Program-made: the position numbers and the translations under genes
Part shown: piece by piece, positions 35,697-45,617 of the stretch
Position numbering within the stretch: the stretch's first letter is position 1
Layout of the letters: each line of letters begins with the position of its first letter
The notes under the pieces: generated by a model
What the model was told of the DNA's origin: nothing
The model's database searches: none
Seen by the model: the letters and a program-made list of their open reading frames with translations, nothing else
Source: Bacillota bacterium
GTDB taxonomy: Bacteria; Bacillota; Clostridia; Acetivibrionales; DSM-1351
Direction: 5' to 3'
DNA length: 64,000 nucleotides
NCBI GenBank assembly: GCA_023409265.1
Contig: JAEYHZ010000014.1
Location: 682,001 to 746,000 of the forward strand

Positions 35697-36113
35697 TTAT
35701 TTCTGCCCTGCAGCATTCTTCAAAGCATCCTGTATTGCAGCTAATATAACCTTGCTGCTGTTAGTGGCTCCTGAAATGGCGTCAACCTGCAGGGATTGCG
35801 TTTCTACCACTTTGTCCGGTATAACCTCGGCTTTAGCTCCGCGCTCATTTTTGTGGTTTATCAGGTCTATACTTACAATCTTATGCTCCTTCACAATTAC
35901 CTTTACACCTGCTGCTATCCAAAGCACCTCACTTTTTCCCACATATGTTCCGTCAGGGACTGCGCTAAGATCCACGTCCTCAATTTTAATATCCTGTATC
36001 TGTTTCTGGTACTTTCTTAAATCCATATAGGATTGGACTCCTCTTGAACCAAAATAGCCACAAACTATAACCGCTATAACCAATACCAAAGCAATTACCT
36101 GTTTCTTCTTCAT
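35697..36113 (-). CDS. membrane-anchored FMN-binding domain protein
   Basis: 138 residues from the ATG at 36113, preceded by GGAGGG; the longer frame to 36200 has no site. One N-terminal TM anchor (KKQVIALVLVIAVIVCGYF) leads to an external FMN_bind domain (DGTYVGKSEVLWIAAGVKVIVKEHKIVSIDLI). It ends in DAISGATNSS, whose Thr in SGAT is the residue that receives covalently bound FMN from ApbE in related proteins such as NqrC/RnfG. A role in extracytoplasmic electron transfer is inferred. No Rnf genes or apbE are adjacent. Confidence 0.88.
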   Translation of the reverse strand: MKKKQVIALVLVIAVIVCGYFGSRGVQSYMDLRKYQKQIQDIKIEDVDLSAVPDGTYVGKSEVLWIAAGVKVIVKEHKIVSIDLINHKNERGAKAEVIPDKVVETQSLQVDAISGATNSSKVILAAIQDALKNAAGQK

Positions 36114-36267
36114 ACGGCCCTCCATATAATTACTGTTCCGGTTGAATAGCATTGCTGCTATAACCTGGCACCATACCTTATTAGTAATTAAATATATCAT
36201 TTATTATTACATAATGCTACTAAGGCATGATTAAATATACGTTAATTAAACTAAAAGGTTTGAAAAA

Positions 36268-36303
36268 ACAAAGAAACCGTACACAATTTATACGGTTCTT
36301 TGT
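36268..36303 (-). terminator. terminator of the sugar-uptake operon
   Basis: A 13-bp stem with one bulge (ACAAAGAACCGTA/TACGGTTTCTTTGT) is followed on the minus strand by a T6 run. It lies 55 bp past the binding-protein stop. Confidence 0.88.
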
Positions 36304-36357
36304 TTTAGGAGTTCAGCAAATGCTGTTAATTATTATAATGGCGCTGCTTATCTTTTT

Positions 36358-38055
36358 TTATTGAGCTTTGAACTTATTGTAGTTGCTGTTTGCTATTTCC
36401 ATAACTTTTGCATATAGCGCCCTAAGCCCTGGTTCCGAATTTATTTTCTCTGCCATGTTGTTCCATTCCTTTTCAAAGTCGGCATCTGATTTAGCAAGGA
36501 AAAGCTTTGGAAGAGTTCTTGCCTTGATGTCTTCAGTAATTTTTTTGAGAAGCAGTCCCTCCGGTGTTGTTGCGTCAGGCTTTATATTATTGTCTGTAAA
36601 CCATACATCAAGTTCTGCATACTTGTTGGACATTTCATATCTTGCCTTTTGAGCTTGGTCGCGGGTTGCAGTTGATAATTTTGAGAACCTGGTAAAGGAG
36701 GTTCCGAATAACCATAATGAGTCAAAGCCCATCTTGTTCTGGAATGTCTTTTGATAATCATTCTTTCTCGCATCCAATACTTCCTGTGTAAAGGTTGGCA
36801 ATCCATCCGCTCCGATATCTGTATAATGAACACCCTTAACGCCCCAGTTAACCAGCGTATCTCCCTCTTCTGAAGATGTGAAGGTTAGGAATTTTGCTGC
36901 TCTTGATACGTCCTTGCATTTCTTGGTTACAAGTGTTCCGTTCCAGCCTGTTCCTGCATTTCCCGGTGTTAGTCTTGGTTCTTCACCCTTGCTGTTTCTT
37001 GGATACTCAATTGGAATATACCTTGCTTCGGGATGAGTATTTACAAAATCATTTGTCATAGTGAAGATTCCGCCTGAGCTGTGTCCAGCCACACAGAAGA
37101 GTCTTCCCTGTGATGCCAGCTCCTTAACCTGCTCTGATTTATAAGTATAGTATTCTTTCGGTATAAGACCTTCCCTTACCAATCTATTCACAAACTTTAC
37201 AGCTTCCTTGTAGTTTGGCTTTAAGAAAGGAAATTCATAATTTTTAAGATAATCCTCATCTGTTGGAAGATAATTAGCATTGAAGCCTCCGGCAATAGCT
37301 CCATCAAACTGGTCACTCCAACCTGTACCCGGGTCTGTGAACAGGAAAGGAATCATTTGCTTTCCGTCAACTTCAGGGAATTTAGCCTTTACATCCTTAA
37401 GCATCTTTGTGAAACCTTCTGCAGTTGATGTATCCGGGCTTCCAACTGCTTTATACATATCTTCTCTTACACCATAAACATAATTGCTTTCAATGTCCTT
37501 ACCTGTTTTCATTGTCTCAGGTGTTGCAACAAAATTAGGTACAACATAGGTTTTACCATCGGTATTTTTAAACCAGTTTATGGAGAAATCGCCAATATTC
37601 TTTTTAAGCTCTCCTGAGCCGGCTTTTTCACAAAGTTCTTCTATGCTGACTACCAGATTACCCTGCTCCATCTTGGTTCTGGCTGCATTTGCAAGATCGA
37701 CCAGTACCAAATCCGGCAGTGAGTCAGAGGCAATCATCATATCCAGCTTTTCATAGCCATTATCAACAGGAGAAACTTGCAAATCAACAGTTACACCTGT
37801 TTTTTCGGTAATAGCCTTAGCAATATCTGTGTCCCATCTATGGTCATACCACTTGTAGGGTATGTACATGGAGAAAGTAATCGGTGAATTGTCATTGGCT
37901 TGAACTTCGCTTGTTGATGCTTGTGAGCCACTGTCCGAGGCACCGGCAGTACTTTGTCCCGATTGCCCGGAACTGCCGCAGGCAGCTGCAAACGATACAA
38001 TAAGTGTTAATACAAGCAGCATACATAAAATCTTACTTAACTTCTTTGACAACAT
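36358..38055 (-). CDS. sugar ABC transporter substrate-binding lipoprotein (LplA-like)
   Basis: About 565 residues from the ATG at 38055, which has AAAGGAGG upstream; a longer frame to 38103 is not supported. The lipobox is SFAAAC at about residues 22-27. An SBP family 1-type domain follows (FSMYIPYKWYDHRWDTDIAKAITEKTGV, SDSLPDLVLVDLA). Large binding proteins of this kind take up oligosaccharides in Paenibacillus and clostridial Lpl/YtcQ systems. It is the last gene after two permeases, a reversed order relative to many sugar operons. Confidence 0.9.
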   Translation of the reverse strand: MLSKKLSKILCMLLVLTLIVSFAAACGSSGQSGQSTAGASDSGSQASTSEVQANDNSPITFSMYIPYKWYDHRWDTDIAKAITEKTGVTVDLQVSPVDNGYEKLDMMIASDSLPDLVLVDLANAARTKMEQGNLVVSIEELCEKAGSGELKKNIGDFSINWFKNTDGKTYVVPNFVATPETMKTGKDIESNYVYGVREDMYKAVGSPDTSTAEGFTKMLKDVKAKFPEVDGKQMIPFLFTDPGTGWSDQFDGAIAGGFNANYLPTDEDYLKNYEFPFLKPNYKEAVKFVNRLVREGLIPKEYYTYKSEQVKELASQGRLFCVAGHSSGGIFTMTNDFVNTHPEARYIPIEYPRNSKGEEPRLTPGNAGTGWNGTLVTKKCKDVSRAAKFLTFTSSEEGDTLVNWGVKGVHYTDIGADGLPTFTQEVLDARKNDYQKTFQNKMGFDSLWLFGTSFTRFSKLSTATRDQAQKARYEMSNKYAELDVWFTDNNIKPDATTPEGLLLKKITEDIKARTLPKLFLAKSDADFEKEWNNMAEKINSEPGLRALYAKVMEIANSNYNKFKAQ

Positions 38056-38111
38056 AAAATATCCTCCTTTAAAAATTATATTGTTATATGCAGAATCCTG
38101 CAATTCTTTTA

Positions 38112-39008
38112 CTAGCCTTTAACTGCTCCCATAACCAGACCCTTTGTGAAATACTTCTGAAGGAAGGGATAAATAAGAATAATTGGTGTTATTGCAACGA
38201 TTATTGTTGCACACTGTACCGATAGTGCAGTAATAGAGGCCTCTGCTCTTGCACCCAGACTTGCTCTGAACATGTCCAGCCCTGCCTCGGAGAACTGGGT
38301 AATGGTTTTATACAAATAAAGCTGAAGGGTCTGAAGCCTGTCGGTACTTGTATAAAGGTAGGAATCAAACCATGAGTTCCAATGATTTACCCCATTGAAC
38401 AAAGCCATTGTGGCCAGAGCAGGTTTTGCTACAGGTACAATTATTTTAAAGAAAATATATACTTCATTAGCTCCGTCGATTTTAGCCGATTCCTCAAGTG
38501 ATTCAGGTATTTCTCTGAAAAAGCCCTGAAAGATTACTACATTCCAGAAAGTAAACATTGCAGGTATTATATAAACTAGAAAATTATTCTGCAAATGAAG
38601 CCACTTGGCAATCAGTATATAGGTTGGTATTAAACCTCCTCCAAAAAACATTGTTATTGTTCCAAGTACTATGTAGAACTTTCTGAATACCAGATCCTTC
38701 TTAGCCAGACCATATGCCACCATGGCTGTAAAAGTTACACTTACTACGGTGCCTATAATTGTTCTGGCAGCAGTTATGAGAAAACCGTTCAAAATATCAT
38801 GCGACATGAATACTGCCTGATAATTTTCAAGTGTAAGTACTCTGGGAAGTATGTATACACCGCCTTTTACGGTATCATTTCCCTGGTTAAAGGAAACTAT
38901 GAGAACGTACCAGAATGGATATATGCTTGCTAAAGCAATTAAAGCCATAAATACAATGTTGGCAGAGTCAAATAGGTAATCCAGCGGTTTTTTTCTATTA
39001 ATTCTCAT
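38112..39008 (-). CDS. sugar ABC transporter permease (LplC/YtcP, CUT1)
   Basis: 298 residues, six TM helices. The permease EAA loop is seen as IPESLEESAKIDGANEVYIFFKIIVPVAKPA, and the C-terminus FLQKYFTKGLVMGAVKG is diagnostic of the LplC/YtcP group. It pairs with the permease directly upstream (11 bp gap). No ATPase gene is nearby, as usual for this group, which shares an MsmX-type ATPase encoded elsewhere. Confidence 0.94.
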   Translation of the reverse strand: MRINRKKPLDYLFDSANIVFMALIALASIYPFWYVLIVSFNQGNDTVKGGVYILPRVLTLENYQAVFMSHDILNGFLITAARTIIGTVVSVTFTAMVAYGLAKKDLVFRKFYIVLGTITMFFGGGLIPTYILIAKWLHLQNNFLVYIIPAMFTFWNVVIFQGFFREIPESLEESAKIDGANEVYIFFKIIVPVAKPALATMALFNGVNHWNSWFDSYLYTSTDRLQTLQLYLYKTITQFSEAGLDMFRASLGARAEASITALSVQCATIIVAITPIILIYPFLQKYFTKGLVMGAVKG

Positions 39009-39019
39009 TCATTTACCTC

Positions 39020-39982
39020 CTAAAATAATTGTGAGTCGGCATACTTCTTCGCTCCGGCATTGCTTATCCATAAAAAGAACAGAGCTATGACGGATTTAAG
39101 TAGACCCACGGCTGCCGCGTATGAATACCGGCCCATTCCCAGACCAATATCGTAGGTATAGGTATCAATAACGTCAACATAATCTCTGATTATGGAATTT
39201 CTCATAATAATAATTTGGTCGAAATTACTGTTTAAAATGCTGCTCATACTAATAATAAACATAATTACAACAGTGGATTTAATGGCAGGCAATGTGATTT
39301 TCCACATTCTCTGAAATCTGTTGGCGCCGTCAACGATGGCTGCCTCATACATCTCCTGGTCAACGCTAGATATGGCTGCCAGGAATATGATTGAGTTCCA
39401 GCCGAAGTGCTTCCATATGTTTGTAGCTATCATTATGACCCAGGCCCACACAGGTTCATTCATAAAGAGTTTTGGATCGGATATGATCCCGTTTTTAATG
39501 AGCAGCTCATTTACCAGACCTTCGGCTGAGAGCCAATTGAGGAACATCCCTCCTATAATTACCCATGAAATAAAATACGGCAGGTAGGAGGCAGTCTGTA
39601 CGAATTTTTTGAATTTAACCACTTTCAATTCATTTAAAAACAATGCAAATATTATAGGCAGCGGAAAACCCAGTAACAGATTCAGGAGGCTTAGCCCCAG
39701 AGTATTGCGAAGAAGCAGGAACAGGTTTTCACTCTGAATGAATTCCTTGAAATTGGCTAATCCCACCCAGGGACTGCCCATTATTCCCTTAACGATATCG
39801 AATTGTTTAAAGGCTATTATAAGCCCGTATATTGGGATGTAGCAGAAAATAATCATCCAGATAATTCCCGGTATTACCATAGCCTGGATATAAATCTGAC
39901 TTAGAAATTTTTTGAAAATATTTTGACTTTGGGGGTCTTTCCCCGTTATAGCTGATTTTGAGTGTACAATTTGTCCGTCCAA
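39020..39982 (-). CDS. sugar ABC transporter permease (LplB/YteP, CUT1)
   Basis: 320 residues, six TM helices, with an N-terminal cytoplasmic stretch of about 35 residues. The EAA loop reads VDQEMYEAAIVDGANRFQRMWKITLPAIK, and the end (AVGLLKSVIALFFLWISNAGAKK) matches LplB/YteP. It forms the membrane channel with the next permease. It follows the response regulator gene by 126 bp and probably depends on it for expression. Confidence 0.94.
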   Translation of the reverse strand: MDGQIVHSKSAITGKDPQSQNIFKKFLSQIYIQAMVIPGIIWMIIFCYIPIYGLIIAFKQFDIVKGIMGSPWVGLANFKEFIQSENLFLLLRNTLGLSLLNLLLGFPLPIIFALFLNELKVVKFKKFVQTASYLPYFISWVIIGGMFLNWLSAEGLVNELLIKNGIISDPKLFMNEPVWAWVIMIATNIWKHFGWNSIIFLAAISSVDQEMYEAAIVDGANRFQRMWKITLPAIKSTVVIMFIISMSSILNSNFDQIIIMRNSIIRDYVDVIDTYTYDIGLGMGRYSYAAAVGLLKSVIALFFLWISNAGAKKYADSQLF

Positions 39983-40107
39983 AGGTCTTCATTCCTTTCT
40001 GCAAATGATTAAGAGCAACTTATGTTCCAATTATACTTGAGTAAACCGGCTCAAAAAGTCTCTTTTTTTTGCATAAAGTATGATTTTCTTGGATGACTGC
40101 AATAATT

Positions 40108-41730
40108 CTAAATTATAGAATCTCTATACTGTTGTGGTGATTTTCCCACTACTTTTTTAAAAGCCATAAAAAAGTATTTCTCATTTGGGTAACCCACCTT
40201 CCGTGCTATTTCAGGTATCTTAAGCCCGGTTTGCTCAAGCAGGTTTTTGGCTTTTTGAATTCGGACATGAATAAGATAATCAATGAAATTCTTACCTGTT
40301 TCCTTTTTGAACAAAACGCTGAGATAGCTGTTATTTTTATCAAAGTGATCGGCTATGGTATTCAGATTGATATCCTTGTAATAATTTTCATTAACATATT
40401 CAATAACCCTCTCTATGATTTTCCTTGAGGGGCTGCCACTTTTAAGACCGGCAATAAAGTCACATATTTTTATTAAATATCGCTTCAGATAAATATTCAG
40501 CTGGTTAATACTCCAGAATTGCTGGAATTCCTTGAAGGAATTGTCCTTGCCTTCAAAAAATGTATGGAATTCCTGAGACTTGTTAACAAAAACCCGGTAG
40601 AAGTAGGTACAGAATTTAGAATAAAAATCCTCCAGTACAGATATATCTCTGCTTTCGAAATCCATTTTGGTAAAGTACTCGTCTAACAGATTTATAATAT
40701 TGGACTTATTACAAAGCTCCACTTCACCTGTAAGCCTTTCAAAAAGCACTGTGTTGTAAAATCCGGTGTTTTCAGAACTAATGGCTATTTTTGCTCCGTT
40801 GCAATAATAAATGGAATCGTTATTTCCCAGAATTTTGTTATTTAAAGCTTTAACAGATTTATTATAGGATAGTCTGGTGCCCTGAATACCTGTTACATTT
40901 TCGCCAACTGCAGTAAAAATTTGAGTATTCAGATACTTCTTGAGATTATTCTTCATGTTATTATGAACTTTAGAGACATTCTCGCTTAAATACTCTACAC
41001 TTTCACTATTTAAGAGTATAACCAGTCTCTTCGTTGAATCAAAAAGAACCTGATAAGATGAAAAATAGCAGCCCATTAGTTCTTCAACAATATTTCTGAT
41101 TGCAAACCGGTCCAGCTCATCGAACCCTTCCTTGTATTCTGCGTTGATGTGCTTATAATCTAATGTTATAACAGTCATGAATTTCTCTGAAAATTGGACT
41201 CCTACTTGTGACAGCTGCTCCGAGAGTTCCTGATAATCTATATTTTCTTTTTCTATAAGAGTTCTTAAGTAATTATCTTTTAGGATATTTCTGCTTTGAT
41301 TATTTTCTATTTTTATATCTATCTCAAGCTGCTGTTTCCTGCTTTCCTCTTCAATGAGTTTTATTGTCTTTTCCAGGGATTCTACTAATTCTTCTCTTCT
41401 TACGGGTTTAAGAAGATACTCCCTAACACCATACTTTATTGCTCTTTTCGCATAGTCAAAATTATCATAGCCGCTGAGTATGAGAAAAAGAGGCCTGTAT
41501 TTATATTCTGCAGCCTCAGGCACTTTTTGCAGCATTTCAAGCCCATCCATATCAGGCATTTTGATATCAGTAATTACAAGCCGGGGATTCTCTTTTTTAA
41601 TCAACTCCAGGCCTTCCCTACCGTCCCGGGCATCCATAAGGTTGAATGTACCAGGAAATGCATTTTCAATCATAGACTTTATACCGTTTCTTATTCTATC
41701 TTCATCATCTACAATAAGCAGCTTATACAT
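40108..41730 (-). CDS. AraC-type response regulator (YesN-like)
   Basis: 540 residues. The receiver domain (1-120) has the acidic pair DDED and the phospho-Asp in LVITDIKMPDMDG, with the switch Lys in YLLKPVRREE. A long central region of about 300 residues is typical of YesN regulators. The C-terminal AraC domain holds two HTH (NLNTIADHFDKNNSYLSVLFKKETG and LKIPEIARKVGYPNEKYFFMAFKK). It is coupled to the sensor kinase by an 8-bp overlap and likely activates the transporter genes immediately downstream. Confidence 0.95.
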   Translation of the reverse strand: MYKLLIVDDEDRIRNGIKSMIENAFPGTFNLMDARDGREGLELIKKENPRLVITDIKMPDMDGLEMLQKVPEAAEYKYRPLFLILSGYDNFDYAKRAIKYGVREYLLKPVRREELVESLEKTIKLIEEESRKQQLEIDIKIENNQSRNILKDNYLRTLIEKENIDYQELSEQLSQVGVQFSEKFMTVITLDYKHINAEYKEGFDELDRFAIRNIVEELMGCYFSSYQVLFDSTKRLVILLNSESVEYLSENVSKVHNNMKNNLKKYLNTQIFTAVGENVTGIQGTRLSYNKSVKALNNKILGNNDSIYYCNGAKIAISSENTGFYNTVLFERLTGEVELCNKSNIINLLDEYFTKMDFESRDISVLEDFYSKFCTYFYRVFVNKSQEFHTFFEGKDNSFKEFQQFWSINQLNIYLKRYLIKICDFIAGLKSGSPSRKIIERVIEYVNENYYKDINLNTIADHFDKNNSYLSVLFKKETGKNFIDYLIHVRIQKAKNLLEQTGLKIPEIARKVGYPNEKYFFMAFKKVVGKSPQQYRDSII

Positions 41731-43543
41731 TCAAAAGCCCTCCTGTTTCTATAAGTAAGGAATCCTCTGAAACCGGAAGCGTCAGAATTACATTTGTACC
41801 CCGGTTCATACCGCTTTCAAGCCTGATACCGTAGGCTTCTCCAAACTCCATTTTTATTCTCCTGTTAACATTGGTCAAGCCTACTCCGTTATTTTTAGCC
41901 CCGACAATTAAAGTATTGTTCTGGAGGCTGTTATTAATAGCCCTAAGTTTATCCTCATCAATACCTGCTCCATTGTCACTAATTTTTATTGATATAACCC
42001 TATTATTCATAACGGCGCTGATTTCAATTACAAAGTTCTTTGCAGAACTATTGAAGGAATGGCTGAAACAATTTTCAACCAAAGGCTGTAAAAGAACTCT
42101 TGGTACCTTTATTCCCATAAAGGCATCTGGTAGATCTATTTTCAGCTCTATCCTGTCGGAATATCTTATTTTCATAACAGATACGTAGTTCCTCACATGC
42201 TCAATTTCCTGCCTTAGTGTTACGCATCTGCTGTCGGAGTTGATGTTATATCTGAATAGGGCCCCCAGTGAAGTTAAGGCATCTGACAATTCATACTGTC
42301 GGTTCATTTCACATTCCATTTTCAGGCTTTCCAGTGTATTGTATAAAAAGTGAGGATTTATCTGTGCCTGAAGAGTCTTAAGCTCTGCCTCCCACTGTGC
42401 AGTCTCCTTTTCAACCAGCTCCACCAGTATCTGTTCCAGTTTTTCTGTCATGTGATTGAAGCCGTTCGTCAATTCCCCTATTTCATCATTTCTGGTCTCT
42501 GTAATACGGCTGTCAAAATAACCGTTTTCAACCCTGTTCATCATTCTTAACAGGACTTTTATTCTCTTAAATAGAAATCTTGTAACGATATAGGTAACTA
42601 AAAATGCGAAGAAAACTCCCACAATAAGTATTGTCCATACTGACGCTTTGTAGGTTGATAGCTGATCAAGGATTTCATTCTCATCCACTACAGCAAGGAT
42701 TTTAAGATCTGTTCCGTCAACTGTATCATAAACAGCATTGTAGTTCTCATTTGATATTTGAAAATCTATTACACCGGTGGTTTCACTCAGCTTTTTGTGA
42801 TCGATGTATTTTTCCAACGCTTCTGTTCCGCCATTGTATATGATTATGCCTTTACTGTCCATTACAGCAATATAACCGTTTGTTCCAATCTTAACGGTTG
42901 AAAAGCTTTTTGAAATTTCCTCCAGAGGAAGGTCTATCTCAAGAATTCCCAAAACTACATTGTTTATGGTAAGGGATCTTATTTTTGTATAAAGAGGCAG
43001 CACCATGCTTGTTTCATTGACGTGATCCTGAACTCCATAAAAGTAATCCCTTTTCTTGATTCCACCCCATATACTGTTGTTTTGCTTAATGTTTAAAAGT
43101 TTTTTATAATCCTCTTTACTCTCTATGCGGTTGATATTGTATACAACCCTGTCCATTTCCGGAATGGTTGAATTGGAGGAATAGAAAAACAGGTCAAAGT
43201 GTTGTGAACCTACCTGACTGAGCTTTGAGAGCTTTGGCTCTATTTCATAATCATAGTAAACCATAGGATCAAACTCATTTCCTAAAAAACCCTGAACCTG
43301 ATTATCAAATCTCAGAAAATCGGAAACATACTCACAGTTTTTAGTCATGTATAAGACATTCTGCTTGATCTGCGAGACGGTCTGAGCAAGAATGCTAAGG
43401 CTCTGCTCCCTTATGGATGACACCGACCGGTTATAGCCGGTCACCTGAAAAACTGCGAGTGGTACTATTATCAGAATAAAATAAATGAAGGTAAATTTCC
43501 ACAATATACTTGTATCAAGTATTTTTTTTACAATACGCTTCAT
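41723..43543 (-). CDS. sensor histidine kinase (YesM-like)
   Basis: About 606 residues from the ATG at 43543, which has GGAGG four bases upstream; the longer frame to 43576 lacks one. TM1 is near residues 12-35, followed by an extracellular dCache-like sensor of about 240 residues, TM2 (WTILIVGVFFAFLVTYIVTRF), HAMP, then a His_kinase domain with the phospho-His in LQAQINPHFLYNTLES and an HATPase_c domain (ISDNGAGID). It would sense extracellular sugar, perhaps through the binding lipoprotein of the same locus, and phosphorylate the YesN partner. Confidence 0.94.
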   Translation of the reverse strand: MKRIVKKILDTSILWKFTFIYFILIIVPLAVFQVTGYNRSVSSIREQSLSILAQTVSQIKQNVLYMTKNCEYVSDFLRFDNQVQGFLGNEFDPMVYYDYEIEPKLSKLSQVGSQHFDLFFYSSNSTIPEMDRVVYNINRIESKEDYKKLLNIKQNNSIWGGIKKRDYFYGVQDHVNETSMVLPLYTKIRSLTINNVVLGILEIDLPLEEISKSFSTVKIGTNGYIAVMDSKGIIIYNGGTEALEKYIDHKKLSETTGVIDFQISNENYNAVYDTVDGTDLKILAVVDENEILDQLSTYKASVWTILIVGVFFAFLVTYIVTRFLFKRIKVLLRMMNRVENGYFDSRITETRNDEIGELTNGFNHMTEKLEQILVELVEKETAQWEAELKTLQAQINPHFLYNTLESLKMECEMNRQYELSDALTSLGALFRYNINSDSRCVTLRQEIEHVRNYVSVMKIRYSDRIELKIDLPDAFMGIKVPRVLLQPLVENCFSHSFNSSAKNFVIEISAVMNNRVISIKISDNGAGIDEDKLRAINNSLQNNTLIVGAKNNGVGLTNVNRRIKMEFGEAYGIRLESGMNRGTNVILTLPVSEDSLLIETGGLLNV

Positions 43544-43759
43544 TTTTACCTCCTGTTTTTTAAGTCTTATTAACATGGACTCTTCCTATGCCATGTTTAC
43601 ATAAATAATATAGCATAGTGCGGTGCTTTTATAAACTTCATAGCAGTATTGGATGTAAAATATACTTTCTCAATATTAAAAAGGGATTCCAAAACTGTTA
43701 TGGAATCCGGTTTCATATTTCAAAGTCCTCTTTTTGCTGTTCTAAGATGTTTGAATTGG

Positions 43760-44488
43760 TTACACCTGTTTATAATATCGAATCCAATCGATATAGTATT
43801 TTTTTGGAAAAACGGTATTTTCATCTGGATCTCCGGGCCACCCCCCTCCAACTGCCAGGTTGAGGAGTATAAACTGTTCCCTGTGGAAACACGGCATGTT
43901 TCTGATATCGGCATTAAAGTAATAATTGTCGTCAACATACCATTTTATCTCATTTTCATTCCATTCTATACCTATTATGTGATAGTCATCACTGAACTTC
44001 TGCCCCTGCAAGACAAAGGCATTACTGCCTTCATAGCTGAAGTGCCATTCACCATTAGGGTTTGGACAATGGATATTTGCATATACCGTGGAATCTCCAT
44101 CTGCTCCTCCAACCAGTTCCATAATATCCAATTCGCCGCATTCAGGCCAGTCACTGTCTCCTTCAAAAGAGGTCCCCAGCATCCAGAATGCAGGCCAAAG
44201 GCCTTTTCCGTCAGGAAGCTTTGCCCTCATTTCCATCCTTCCATAGAGAAAACCCTTCTTATTTTTGGTATTTATACTGGCTGAAGTATATTTATATCCT
44301 TTATAATCTTCCTTCCGGGCTTCAAGAATTAGCTTGCCATCCTCTATATATGCGTTTTCAGGCCTGTCAGTATAGTACTGAAGCTCATGGTTTCTTATGT
44401 AACCAAACTCGTAATTCCACAAATTTGTATTAATTCTTCTTTCATCAAATTCTTCGCACCATATCAGCTTCCATTTTTTATTTTCCAT
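43760..44488 (-). CDS. glycoside hydrolase family 16 enzyme without signal peptide
   Basis: 242 residues, one GH16 domain. The catalytic motif is ECGELDIMELVGG (nucleophile Glu, Asp, acid/base Glu in ExDxxE order). Family members hydrolyse beta-1,3 or mixed-linkage glucans. The start at 44488 has GGGAG ten bases upstream; the ATG at 44494 is too close to it. The N-terminus (ENKKWKLIWCEEFDERR) begins straight in the catalytic fold, so no export signal is present. It should act on imported oligosaccharides, in line with the YesMN/Lpl importer downstream. Specificity is inferred. Confidence 0.9.
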   Translation of the reverse strand: MENKKWKLIWCEEFDERRINTNLWNYEFGYIRNHELQYYTDRPENAYIEDGKLILEARKEDYKGYKYTSASINTKNKKGFLYGRMEMRAKLPDGKGLWPAFWMLGTSFEGDSDWPECGELDIMELVGGADGDSTVYANIHCPNPNGEWHFSYEGSNAFVLQGQKFSDDYHIIGIEWNENEIKWYVDDNYYFNADIRNMPCFHREQFILLNLAVGGGWPGDPDENTVFPKKYYIDWIRYYKQV

Positions 44489-44645
44489 CTGCATCTCCCT
44501 TTACTGTAAATATTTATTTTCAAGTAATACCGTATCTCAATGGTACTTATTTTTGTTAATAATTTAAATGTACCAGCTCCTTCAAACTTTTATGTTTTTT
44601 ATAAACTATTCAGTAATTTGCAACTTAATTATATCTACTAAAAAT

Positions 44646-44687
44646 AAAAAAAGCTGTCCACTTTTTTTATTTTTAGTCAGCTTTTTT
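44646..44687 (-). terminator. terminator after the YdcF-like gene
   Basis: A7GCTG and CAGCT6 arms, with a central A/T-rich loop, immediately follow the stop codon on the minus strand. The arms can work in either direction. Confidence 0.75.
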
Positions 44688-44688
44688 G

Positions 44689-45495
44689 TTACTTCCTCAA
44701 CTTTATCCGGTTGTATTCGTTATATCTGCTCTGCAGTCTTCTGTAGGCCTCAACCACTTCAGGCGGGATATCTACATGAGCTATAAAATCCCTGCCCTTT
44801 GGGCCGTATCCATTTTCATCATCTCTGAGCCTCGGGATCTCCCCCATAATAAGATCCACAAATCTGTCCACCGACCATATTCCTTCGATACTGTTTACAA
44901 ACTTCATAACCCCTTCCTTTACAGCAAGACGGGGAGTAAACGGACAGTAGCTTATTATCTCTGTTTTTTCTCCTGCCCATGCCTTTAGGAAGGATGCATG
45001 AGTTCTGAGCTGCATGGTGGGGTCCTGTATAATTATCACCGAGCCGGGAACCTTATTGAGAGCCTTTAAGGTTTTTAACGCTTCAACTGCATTGGAACCA
45101 CAGTTGGTTGACTGGTTTTCAATGATAATTGTGTCCGGATCAATACCTGTAGATTTGCAGATAACCTCTTTCAAAATATCTGCTTCAGTTCTGTTCTCTA
45201 CATCGATGTTACTGTATTTTTTATCATTTAAAATATTATTGACCAGATATTTTGTGGAATGCCCTATACCTCCCACAATCATTAATTCTCCGGCCAAACC
45301 TGCCTTGAATGCACTTGCACCCAGTTCGGCCAAATATGGCATACTGTTTCCAAGTATGATCATTACATCTGCCCGGGAAATACCATACCTCTCAGAAAGT
45401 GCTACGGTCGTCAGTCCCGTAATATCTCTTCTTGAAAGAAAGCTTATTATACAATTTAAATCTTCTGCAACATCATGCTCTGTATAGTTTTTCAT
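44689..45495 (-). CDS. YdcF/SanA-like DUF218 protein
   Basis: 268 residues. The DUF218 fold is recognisable: VMIILGNSMPYLAELGASAFKAG, LMIVGGIGHSTKYL, IIIENQSTNCGSNAVEALKTL and VIIIQDPTMQLRTHASFLKAW. The Asn-Ser/Thr-Asn and Gln-Asp-Pro motifs resemble the E. coli YdcF pocket, which binds S-adenosylmethionine. There is no TM segment, unlike the envelope-linked SanA/ElyC members. The biochemical role is unknown. It is monocistronic. Confidence 0.85.
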   Translation of the reverse strand: MKNYTEHDVAEDLNCIISFLSRRDITGLTTVALSERYGISRADVMIILGNSMPYLAELGASAFKAGLAGELMIVGGIGHSTKYLVNNILNDKKYSNIDVENRTEADILKEVICKSTGIDPDTIIIENQSTNCGSNAVEALKTLKALNKVPGSVIIIQDPTMQLRTHASFLKAWAGEKTEIISYCPFTPRLAVKEGVMKFVNSIEGIWSVDRFVDLIMGEIPRLRDDENGYGPKGRDFIAHVDIPPEVVEAYRRLQSRYNEYNRIKLRK

Positions 45496-45617
45496 ACTTA
45501 AACCACCTTCTGAGACCTATAATTATTGCAAAAACTACGCATAATACAAATCCTGCAAGTTCCAATCATCTTTACTGATTTTAGACATATACTTTCTCCT
45601 TAGCATTCTTTGTACTC

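Noticed and set aside
43649..44284. 211-codon ORF antisense to the GH16 gene
   Set aside because: It lies opposite a clear GH16 domain and lacks a family match or ribosome binding site.
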